From Reticulitermes speratus (lineage: Eukaryota; Arthropoda; Insecta; Blattodea; Rhinotermitidae): a stretch of DNA of 64,000 nt. The translations under genes were made by a program, and so were the position numbers. Positions 26,001 to 38,000 of the stretch are shown piece by piece. Where the stretch lies: the NCBI GenBank assembly GCA_021186555.1, contig JAJKFL010000039.1:26088233-26152232 (forward strand), written 5' to 3'. Each line of letters starts with the position of its first letter. Position 1 is the stretch's first letter. Under the pieces are notes generated by a model. It ran no database searches. It was not told the DNA's origin and saw only the letters and a list, made by a program, of their open reading frames with translations.

Positions 26001-29000
26001 AAAGCTTAGTTACGCTAAACCTGGCACTGAAAGTCGCGGTTGTGTGGATGTTAGTCCTTCGTATCTGGGAGTTCCCGGGTTCAGATATCGGCCAGATATC
26101 GGATTTCATAATCGAGATTTTTCGAAATGTCTTCAGTACTTTGAGGCAAGTGCCAAGATAGTCCTCAAATAGGCCGCGACAGCATTCTTCCCAATTCATT
26201 ATTCATTAATAATCTTACCATTCTGAGCCGGGACAGCCTAGTCAGTATAATGACTAGGCTAGTGGATGGACAGTCCAGGGTTCGAATCCCGGAAGGGGCA
26301 GAAGATATATCGCTTTACTGAAACGTCCAGACGGGCTGTGGGTCCAATCCAGCATTCTATTCAGTGGGTGCTAGAGGCTATTTCCCCGTGGATAAAACGG
26401 CTGGGGCGTGAGGTTGACCACTTACCTTTATCTAGTTCCGAGACTAAGAATGAGTGGAGCCACTTCCTTATATGTCTTCTTGTGTGTAGGGGCAACTTTA
26501 CCTTTTGTCCTACCATTCGACGGTACGTATTGTTCGAGCTACCGAAAGCGTCGTCATATATGCCGTAACAATAAACTAACATGAACCTGGCACTGTATTA
26601 CGTAAATGACCTGATATTTGTACTTAAAAGAGTCCTTACTCAAAGACACGCTCGGGTGTCGACATGTACTTGAAGGGCTTGCTGGAGAAGCATAATTGCG
26701 CCAAGTATGTTGCGATGCATTTAACAAAATTTCTGCTCCTCCACTCACCCCAATTGTTCGCACACAGAGACCGTATAATTCAGCTTTTGAAGTGACGGCT
26801 GAGTAGAGGGGAGGGTGGAGCTGAGAACACGACGAGAGAGGAAATGGGCTGAGAGTGCTGCACAATGCGAAGTGGGATAATGGGCAAGACAGACAGGAAT
26901 TTGCCTTTTTGATTCCAGAATTCCCCTCCCCACCGTCTGCTTCATCGTCCCACTCTTCGCCCATATATATTCTCCCTTTCTCGTGAATAAGAAAGTCCGG
27001 TTCCACTTCAATTTTGTTCTTTCGTATTATTTTATTTTCTGCCTTCCACTTTGAGCAATTTTATATCAGGTCGGTTTTCTTTTACCCCGAGCAACAATGC
27101 CACATTCAGTCAGCCTGCCACGACTTCGCTCTTAACTTTCCTCTCTCTTCTCTCTCTCTCTCTCTCTCTCTCTGTCTTTTTTTTTTTTTTTTTTTTACCC
27201 AGCATTGCTTGTTTGCTGCCTCCCATGTCAATGAAGGTATCGCTCGCCATTCGCAGAACGTTTTACTGCACACAAGAGCTGGGAATGCATTAGAAACTGC
27301 CGGTCACACTGGCTGTGGCATTGTTTTTTAATACCTCCGGTATAAAATTTGATCAAAAGTAGGCGAGTGGCCCTGAAGTTGTAGCATAAACATACTTTTG
27401 CTCAACTATTTCTTTAAAATTGTCCGACATACAAGTAAACGGAAATTGAAGAGTCTCGCCGCCATATGTTAATAAAACTTGCCGATGTCAAAGTTCATGA
27501 AAGTCCAGTTAATCTGTTTTGAAGTTATTTCATGCTTACAGACGAACGTAGTGACGGACAGTGACGTACCGCTTGTCTGAGAGCACATCTAAAACCAATT
27601 ATGAAGTCAATTTAAAATTTATTAGCAATTGTTTTCTAATAAGATTTTAATGGTTCTCGCCAGCTTACCCACTATGAGAAAGTTAACCACATTTCAATCC
27701 AGACGCCAGAAACTTGTGTACGGTACCCACCTGTTGAGACATTGTTCTCTGGAACATCATGGGTCGTAGGATGTGTTTCTGGTTGTAGCTCTGTGGCTGT
27801 CTCGAGCTCCTCTGCAGGTGTGTGGATCTCTTGCCTTTCTGTTACTACAGTGACACAAACACACATCATGCAACACAAAATATTACCATGCTAAGTAAGG
27901 CGCTTGTCTGTGACATGTGACTGGGCAGGCGATAACATTAATGAACATATGTACTGCGTTCTTCCGAGTTGTGACACTATGCAGTAAGGCTGGTAGGTGG
28001 GTACCAACACTTCGAAGGAACTTTCTGCCTCGATCTTCAGACTAAAAATGATACGGAGGTATTATTTTTCTCGTAAACGTTGGTTACCTAGGAGAATACA
28101 CAGTGTCATTACCCAGAAGACGACATTATAAGCGAACTCATATTATTTAATAATGTAAATTTAGTTTATATGACTCATCAGTAAAGTTAATGTGACAAAA
28201 TTAGTAAACCCCATCCGTTACTGACATTATGAACCAAATTTGGAAGAAAATGTTCTCTTGTTTCTCTTATTATGGGTTGGGCTTGTTCTACACCCTGAGG
28301 TATATTGGAAATTCATAAAAAAAAACTGGTGAGTAAACCTGAAGAGAAGGGATTGGGAGATAGCATTAGTGTGTATGTTAAAGAAATAGGATATGACGGC
28401 AGGCATGGGATTTATTTGGCTGGGGGTGTAGATCAGTGGCATGGAATGTCTTGATCAGCTGTAGCATTTTATGGAGGGTTGTCCTTGAAATTATTTTTTA
28501 GTGGTTGGGAGGGGGTGTAGTTGTAGCTAAGTAGGAAACGGATATGTAATTTAGACATTTTAAACTTTTGATGTCTATTCAGTGAATTCCGATATTTTTC
28601 ATAATCGCATGATGTCCAATGCTTATGCTGAATTTTAAATACGATATTGCACTAATGTCTTAATTAATAATCGCATCATGTTTGTAAAAATCAAGTCACA
28701 ACTGTAATATTGAACATAATGTAATATTGGATTTTTCCGTTGCCTTTTTATGTTTTGGAATTTTTACAATTTATACACGTGTCTCTTATTCTCAATGTCT
28801 GATGAAGTGCCTTCACTGCAGTGTAAATCCGATTATATATGGAACTCCTCCCCCCATCGAGATACAATAATGAAATAGGATTTGTGATTTGGGACGGTAC
28901 TGCTCTGATGGGAATTCAGCCCTTACCTGCTTTCTGTAAGTCTTTAGCCGTCTCGCCGCTAGCTAGTTCCGCTTCATCTTCGGGCACTATCTTTTCGGCT

Positions 29001-32000
29001 TCTTCAACAGCGTTGGAGGGCACATCTACACAACATTTAACACAACATGCACATACTGTCATGCAACGTGCTGCGGAATATACATAAATAATATGAATGT
29101 GGTCATAGTTCATGTTCATGTTGCAAAGTATTAGGATTTTCCCAAGAAGAAATATTTATCCCTATTGTACCGATTGGAATTTCAAATAATTCATAAAATA
29201 TTGCATTTGTTATTTACAACTTTAAAAATCACGATTATAGAAGCTTTAAAATACTGTGCTGTAGTTTTTAAAAGATAATCGCCACACTTATTAGGTTTAA
29301 TATTATGATTTTCGTGACACATAAACAAAATATATATTAATACTTTATTTGTAAAATATTACAAATGTTGCAAATTTCGTTTGAAATACTTTGTTCTTGG
29401 CACGGTTTGATGTAGCTGAGGCGTGGAAGAGAGGTCTGATTTCTTATATTTTTGTCTTCGACAAACTTATAAATGGCATCAGTTCTGAACATTTATATAA
29501 ATATAATAATTTCAGTGTTCAAATTGAAAGTTGTGACATGTTTCTTTTAAGCGGTGAAATAATTTTACGGTGTTCGATGTGGTAGTCCAAACCACCTTTG
29601 TAGCAATGCGGCTATAGGACGACTATTAAAAAGCGCAAATAACGCCTTATGTATAGAATCGAAATCGCAATTTCAGGACCTCTTCTCCTGTTTCAGTTAA
29701 GTAAACGTACTTCGTAACAAGAACTGTTCAGTGTTAATATGCCGAAGGCTATTAAGGAGCTAATGCTGTTCAGTTTACACAACTCCAACAACACAACAAT
29801 GGTCGAAGACGTACCGTTGGAGCGCTGGCGAGCCTCCTCAAGAACGCATTGTTTCGTCTGCTTCACCATCAGCGTCTCGAAGCGGGCGTCGTCAACAAGA
29901 GATCGACGTCTCGCGGGGTACCCATTCTGAAAACAACGACAGGAATCTACTGAACGTATCTGACGATGGAGTGGCATATAACCACTTGTGACCTTATATG
30001 TGCCTAGAATAAAAGTGTACGATGAATGTACAAGATATTAGTACTAAGGGAATTACACGTTAATTAAGCGATAAATTTCTTCCAGTGTTCGGCGTATCGT
30101 TATTTAGTTAAGGGGAAGAGACCGCATGTAATGATCTCCATTTAGATTAAGAGGGGGACACGAGACCTGAGGTTCTCACAGGGGTCTCGATGAAGATTCG
30201 TGTAACACTTCTGAAGACATATCTTCAAGCAGAAGGACGTTAGGAAGGCACGGTTAAAAAATGAGTCCACATGTTTCTGTTTTGGTAGGGCAAAGGTTTA
30301 AAATATTTCTATATATATCTTTCTATGAGTATTAAGTATTTTATTTTGCATCCGTCTAACAGCCCCCAATAGAGGCCCACTAATTTTCAGTTTGTTATCT
30401 TTATTTACGCTGACTCTGAATACACGTGTGTTGTATGTTCGTTGAACGTTTGTGTACGACTATTCAAGTACAGTAAGTTGAAGAGGTGGTAAACCTTACT
30501 TCGGGGCAAAATGTTTAGAGTGACAGCTTATTGTGACAACATTAATCTTTAGTTTTTCAACCAACAAATACACTTTTTACTTTCGTAAGTTTTGTTCACT
30601 ACACCCTACATAAGTTTCGGCCGTAACTCGGCCATCATCAGGGGCACCTGGTTAAGTACACTTCACTGTTTACTGTCCATTTGGCACTATCACTTAACTG
30701 TTATTCCGTTCGATGCTAATATTAACACTGAGCATCACGAGTATATAAATTTTTTTCAAGCGGTTTCTTGAATTGTTCCGATGTATATAGCATCCGTCCG
30801 TGTCCGAAGTATATAGTCCAGCACTACAGTTTGTGATTGTAGGGTATTACGTCGTGGGTGTCTGTTGGAATCGTCAAAATTATTAAAACTGTTGTTATTA
30901 AAATAGTTAAAAGTGTTAAAACTGCTGGCAGCTGGTCATGTATGCATGTTGAAGTCCGTGTCCTACTGTTGTCTTGTTGACAACATGATTTGGATTGCAT
31001 GTCAGTGCTTGCAAAATGCAGGGAAGAAAGGTTCAGTATTCACTTCTCAGCTATGAATAGAAAAATTTTATTATAAGCAGCCAAATCGATTTATCGAAGC
31101 TACGTGTTTATTATGAAATATGAGATTTTAAATTCTCACGACGGTGAAGGTGGACACTGTGGACATTCGGCTTATGTCACCACGTGCTTTGGCAGACAGT
31201 TACCGAAGTTTCGGAGGAAGATGCTGCCGTTATTTTCGGGATATAAGTGACAATGGAGGCGGAATATTCCTACGGCACGGTAGTGACCATCTCCGAGACG
31301 ATACGACGTCATAACCCAGCAGGTCACAGTGTGCAATATGAAATAATTTTGCGTGAGGGGTTTTTAAGCATCGCGATACCATTTTATTTTATGCTATAAA
31401 AACGCTTTTTATTTGATGAAACGTGTAAGTGACGATTAGGAAGAATGTGTGTGGGTGTATGATCAGTGCTGCTATAAGGAACATGTATCAGTTCATATCT
31501 GCCTCGTGTCTTTGACCCCAGGCGCGTTCTCACCACTACCTGCACTCTGTACAGACGATCTCACTTGTATATTTATAGAAACTTTCCTTTATGACAGTGA
31601 TGACCTGGCTATGCACTGGGCCATGTCGTGACCTTCTTGTTGCGAAACTGTCAGAAATATTTGACATCACTCTAATGGAAAGAAACACATTACAATGCTT
31701 TGCATTTTTCTTGTTTTAATGCTAACGTGTGTGACGTTCGTCACATGGTTCAGGACGCTTCAATAAAAGTGATATGTAAGAAATAACGAGGGTCAAGTGT
31801 TTCGTCGCTTTTAGTCAACTCAAAAACGGGTTACGTCACCAGGTTTCAGCGTTCTTAATTCCAAATGCCCTCCCGTAGTGGGATTCTGGTTATCCGATAT
31901 GTAGCCTATACTTACCGAGTTACTGCGGCTGAAACTAGAAAACTAAAGCATTAATGAAACGCATGTTGTAAGGTACGCACACAACGCTTGTGTTCCTGAT

Positions 32001-35000
32001 CGCGTGCTATGACCGTTTGGTGGGTCAATAATACCGTCCTGTTTCACAGTCTGCGATTCGATTATGTACAAGGGACACATACAGCGCTATCTAATACTGA
32101 AATCTGTGGTCTTCTGGGTAATTACACGGCGTCGTGTGGTAATTATTTACCGACGTTTCGGGACAACGTATCGGTCCCATCTTCACGGGTCAAGATTCCA
32201 AGATTTTCTACTTGGAATCTTGACCCGTGAAGATGGGACCGATACGTTGTCCCGAAACGTCGGTAAATAATTACCACACGACGCCGTGTAATTACCCAGA
32301 AGACCACAGATTTCATCAACATCGCAGCGGAAGCCTGAAATCAAGGCTATCTAATACTGGTCTATAAATCAAATCTTTTCTTCAGAATAATAAAGGAAAT
32401 GTTTGTGAATGTCTCTGAAGTGTTAAGATATATTCTGTAGCATTTCATACTGTTTAAATTCTGACGTCATGGAACAGGTAATCAAGAAATCTCCCCCGTT
32501 TTTGCCACCCAAATATTCACGACTTGTTCACAAGAACCCGCCAATAAATAGGGCAGGTCTTACACGTATATACACTGGTATGAAGAGCAGGTGTGTATTA
32601 GGTCAGCTAGGTATTACGCCATTCGCTTTAGTCCACCAGCCAACCAAGGACGAACGTTGGGCTGCATATGGTACAAGGATTCTTAAGCAGCGCGATAAAG
32701 AAGATACTTCGTTATTGTAGGAAAGTATGCTAGACCTTTGGAAGCGCGTTGCAGTAAAGAAAGACACATGTTGTTACTTAAAATAGATTCGCTTGAAGTT
32801 GCTAGATTAAGAAGATGCAATCTGAAATGGTTGTTTGCTTCATTTATTACAATATATAACTAAAGGTTTGCTTGGGTTGTTTCTGGTGATCTTGTACTAC
32901 GGGCACGCCCAAAGAGCGTAAGCAATTCCTTGTAGTGAAAGAGATCTGCCAGGCACATAAACGGCTGTTTTTTTTTTATAACAAATGCATTTCATTGGTC
33001 TTTGGTTAATATGAACACCTGTGAAATTGGCCTAAGCTCCTAACGACTTCATACACAGATTCTAAATATTTTCCATGTCTATAAACGCCATCTTCGTGCG
33101 GTCGTCACATTGCTGTGTCATCCTTATTTTCGGGCACACCGAGAAAGTTACAGGGAGACAGACTGGCTAGTAACGTGTTCCAAAACTATTATTTGTTTAA
33201 CGGATAAAAATTTCTGTATGAAAGTAGTGTATGGGACAGTAAAAGTTTCCACTGGCCCGGTCAAAAATTTTAGAAATTTCGACGAATATATCGCCATAAA
33301 TTTTCCAAAACTTGAAAACCGGAAACCTTGGTATATTTTTTCAGAGGAACGAATTCGTATAGAAAATCTGTTTGTTACAAAAAATAGCAGCTCAGTAAGT
33401 TCATCTTCGTATTGATTTTGACTTTGATACTCTGTTTTTTCGGTTTCAGAGACTACATGTTTTATATAAGTTTTAAAAAACTTTTCGCGGCGACATGATT
33501 CAATATAGTTTTCTCGGGCGCACAGCCGCGTCAGTTTCGTATGAATATAACGTTTCGGGGACTAGCTCCGTCCCCATCTCAGGCAAACTGATTTAACATA
33601 CAACTGTATGTTAAATTAGCTTTGCTGAGGATGGGGACGGAGCTAGTCCCCGAAACGTTGTATTCAACGAATTGACGCGGCTGTGCGCCCGAGAAAACTA
33701 TATTGACTGCATGTTTTATTTGTAAATGTATGTGTTCTGTTTCTTTATCGTACTGGAAGACGCAAGTCTTGTTATTGTTCACTGTTTTTATGTAGCGTTT
33801 TTTCAGCAATGTTAATTTAAGTTCTGAACAATTTTTGTTTGGCCTCATATTAATGACAAAGCAACAGGACACTCTGCCAGTAAGACAGTTATGTCACCCA
33901 CAGAGAACTGATTTCCAGCTACTCTTTCACACAAAACCGCTTGATCATGTAGTCAAGGCAGCCAAAACGCACCAGCTCATCAGTGTTGCCAGTTGCTGCA
34001 CAGAATCATCAGTCTGATTATTTAAATATTAGAACTTACACGGTCATCGAAAGACTGGCTTGAGATGCAGGCGGAACACTTCAATTAGCCGGATGTTTCC
34101 TAGTATATGTGCAGAATCATTTCAAAAGGAATGAGTGGTTCAAGTTTTTCTGCAGTTCTTTCCTGTCCTAAAGTACAATTTTCTTTCTTGCTTAAAGGCG
34201 CTCGATATAATGAGTACTGATTTGTATTGACCCATATTTTGAAATTACAAGAGTGCTTTTTCCATGTTAATGGATAAAGAAAATCTCCCTCCTTTGTTAG
34301 CTGTATTAAATGGGTGTTTCTGACAGTTTGATGTTTGTTCTGCTAGGGCTCAAATCTCATTTCCTTCTCTTAGGCTCGCTCCTACTCGTCCGCCTTGCAC
34401 ACAGGATCTGAAAGAGCTCAATCCGTGGCTACAGGGCAAACCAGTGAACTAGATTGCATCTGAGTTGGCGGAAAGACCGTCAGAGATCAGAGTTCATTCA
34501 GCAGCTATACATACGGAACTAAAATGCCAAGATGGCGGGGATGGGGTCATGGGTGGTAACTTAAATGCGAGACACAGTTATTGTTATTATTGTCATTATT
34601 ATTGGTAATGTTTGGTTTCTTTAAAGACACTTTCAATTTCCATTCATGATCTTTTATACAACATGGATGCACAAATACTGGGCGCCATGTCGCCCGGGGC
34701 ACTAAATTTTGTACGGTGGTGCCTAATATTTATTGGTCCTCAGCACAGAACTTGTTGCATGTCACCCTTCTGGCGTCTAGAATTTTGAGATGGCTCCTAG
34801 ATTTTTGGAAAATGTGTGGACCCCTGTTATACAGCGAGAGCGAAATTGGTGCTGCATGCAGTACGCATGAGAGGTGAGTTGGAAAGTGCATAGAAAATTT
34901 AGTGGGGAAAACTGAAGGGAAGAGGTCAGTTGGGAGACCTAACATTAGAGGGCAGGATAATATCAAGACGAACCTTTAGGGAACAGGGCGTGGCAAACGT

Positions 35001-38000
35001 GCCTTCTTATAATTTCGTTGTGATTTCCGAAAGCACTTAAATGTGTCATGTAAAGTAAACTGAAACAATGTTAAGACGGTAGTGTTTCTAATTGTGGCAC
35101 AGTGTAGTTTCGGAAGTGATTATTAATGTTTCAAAGGAACCTTGTGCTTCAATCTTCATTTCTGTCGTGAAGATAGAGGCAGCAAGTTTATAAGCGACGC
35201 GTTCTGACAAAATGCTGTAAACCGAAAGACCAGAATTTAAATCTTCATAACCGCGAAGACACAAAGTAACACTGTGGGGATTTTGGTGTGCCGCACTGCC
35301 GACAACTGCTGGAAAACAATGTGCACTACGCATATGACCCGCAGTGAGTGTGTGCATGACTGTGATCGCGCTTGGGGGATACACAACTGTGCAGAGCTCC
35401 TTTGTTTGTTTGTTTGCAGATACATCCCTGCAACTGGGGCCCACAAGCCAGAAATCGTATCGACTGAGTGTAGATAACATAGATCTCCTTTCTTGAATTT
35501 ACACGGACTCTCCAGGGTCTTCAAGATTCCTGTTATGGGATTTGTTGGGAGTAAAGGGAAAGATTTATCGTTGTTTGAAGTAAACTTACGGGATAAATCT
35601 GGGGAGGACCGAACGGTTCTCTTCATGTCTTACCTTTTCCAGTTGTAGCGGAATGTTGCTAGGAATTTAGCTGCATATTTATGACTTGCCATCTAGCAGC
35701 TGTGCTTAGTATAAGAAACGTTTTATTTCTCAAAATTGTTTACTAGGATAAGTGAAGTAAAACCACTTGTGTGTAGCTCAAAGTATCTCGAGAAGTCCTA
35801 CTGTTTAAGGCATACAACTTCTGCTGCAGAAGTGTGGAAGTCGTTTTGCCTTTAAAGTGAAGTAGTATGGGGATTTCCATAAAGGGTATTTAGTGACGTC
35901 ATGGCATATGGAGTACCGTGACGGATCGCGTTTGAGGTGATTAGTGTACTGTACTTAGTGTCCTCGATAGGACAAAGGAAATAAATGTTCTCTGCTGAGT
36001 AACAATAATAATATTAAGCATGCCACGAATTTAGTGTGCTCTTAAATTATTCGTAAAAGCAAGTTTCATCTATTTTTTATATATTTTTTGTATTTTATAT
36101 TGTTCTTATTGTGAATTGCACGGCAATGTTGATATGTTGTTGCTGTTGTCATCATCAGTTAAATAACTGGATATATATGTAGCTATAGCCATACTGTCAC
36201 AGACATGACATGAACATTTGTCTAACGCAAAGTGGAAGCTACAGTAATAAAATCCCCTCTGCTTTTAACGGTATCACTCGTTTTGTTGAATTCCATAGAC
36301 ATTGCGACGTGTGCATATAGTGGCATAAGAACTGGCGTGTCGAAGGCTAAGCCAAAGTATTTTTCACAAAAAGCGTGAGTCAAAATGGCCTGTATTCGGA
36401 ATCAAATCACGGACCTCTCGTATACGAAGCAGGGGTGGTAAAGCCTCAAACCCCATGTCCGGTCTGTGAGTGACTGAATCACAGTTATGGTAATGGATGG
36501 CAGTTTGTCATGGTCGAAGTATTTTTCGAGTGGTTAGGAATCGATATTTCCCCTTACAGTTTCACCCACTCTGAGCAAGGAATCACTTAGAACTTCCTCT
36601 GCTACTGTCCTTCCTTGAGTTAGAGGCAGTCCATTTATTGTGTTCGGTACGTGTTCCCTGTGCGGAAAGGAAGCCGCTGGTCTTTAGACCCCGATGCTGC
36701 TTTGGTCGTTGATCTGTTGTAACCACAGAAGTGCAGTAGACATAAGGACGAAATTCGATTGCAAGTAGGTAAAGTTAATTACTTTAACATGTTTCAGGCG
36801 TTTATAAGCTTCCGCTGTGTGTTCTTCCAAGACAAGTATTGCCATGTTGTAGTGTATTTATTTAGCTACTGAGTGCTTTGTCTTTTCCATTCCGTGCATT
36901 GTAATTCAATTTTTGTAATATTAATCCAATCTAATGACAATTGTGTGCATTTGTTGGTTAATATTACAGAAACTACTGAGTACTGTTATGACTAAACATC
37001 ATTTGCTGAAGATTAATGTCATTAATTTTCGAGAAGACTTGCTAATATATCACACAATTTTAAGAAAATTGTGTTCTGCGATATAAATATTCTGTTAGCT
37101 TATTTATGCAGTATAAAGCTGTAAGCTCTCAGCACTGCTTGCTTGTATTTTAATGAACTTGGTATATTCCATGCCTTTAGAATGTTAAAGAAATTCGGAA
37201 CACTTTTAAGGCATTTAAAGATGCAAGCCAATCCGTATATACACACGTCTGAGTTTATTAACACGAAGTTACTAGTTAGAATGGCTGTATGATTTTGGTT
37301 TGAAATGTTACAGATGTGTAGGTTGTAACATTTCCATATCGATGAGTATCGAGATACAAGCTGATTTCTTTTCGTGTAAAAGTTTTAACCAAATATATCA
37401 GATGAGAATTAAAACGAATTTAATTTTACAAGGTTGTGTCGTCGGTTCATTGTTACTATAATTACGTAAGTTTTCAAATGGCGTCTGGTGTGCTTTAAGC
37501 TGAATTTGTAAATTCCGTAAATATTAAACCAAATGTCGAGGTCAAGACAGTAACCTGGGAAGGAATCTTAGCCGAGTAATTAGACCGCAAGTAGTGAGCG
37601 GACATGTTGGACCACTGTCAGCGTTTTAAAATAACTCGGCTGCAGGGTTTTTCTCGTAATTATTGGGGGTCTGTCTTAGAGGAATCGCTGCATTTGAAAA
37701 CCGGTAGTATAGGTTGATATCAAATTACCAGACGGCGGGCAAACGACATTCCTTACCGCGTTATCTACTACTCTACAGAAATTGCAACAGTTCAACAAAC
37801 ACGACCGTTCCGGTCAATGTCAGTACAGCGCCTGTTTGTTTACTTTCATTGGCTGGATCTCGCTAAGACCTGTTGAAGTTGTAACAGTAATGGAAGCGCT
37901 GTTAAACCCGCTGCAGTCAGGCGACCAAAACATTGGCGCCGTAGCTTTGCAACAATATTCTAAAGCGTTTGTGTTGTGAATAAAGTGACCGTAGCCTTGC

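Larger units (their letters stand above)
23583..27730. other. TH intron 4
   Basis: 4148 bp. Contains foldbacks FB2 and FB3, a family C SINE, a family A SINE and a CT/T-rich microsatellite. The stretches 24610-25650 and 26600-27130 hold nothing recognised. Confidence 0.85.
27845..28926. other. TH intron 3
   Basis: 1082 bp between the two acidic cassette exons. Contains a single-arm hairpin repeat (27968-28042) and a LINE fragment (28330-28445). Confidence 0.9.

Noticed and set aside
33110..33415. 101-codon plus-strand ORF ending before FB5
   Set aside because: Protein-like composition but no family recognised and no support from context.
35237..35626. 129-codon minus-strand ORF in intron 1
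   Set aside because: No recognisable domain, and a competing ORF overlaps it in another frame on the same strand; treated as noise.
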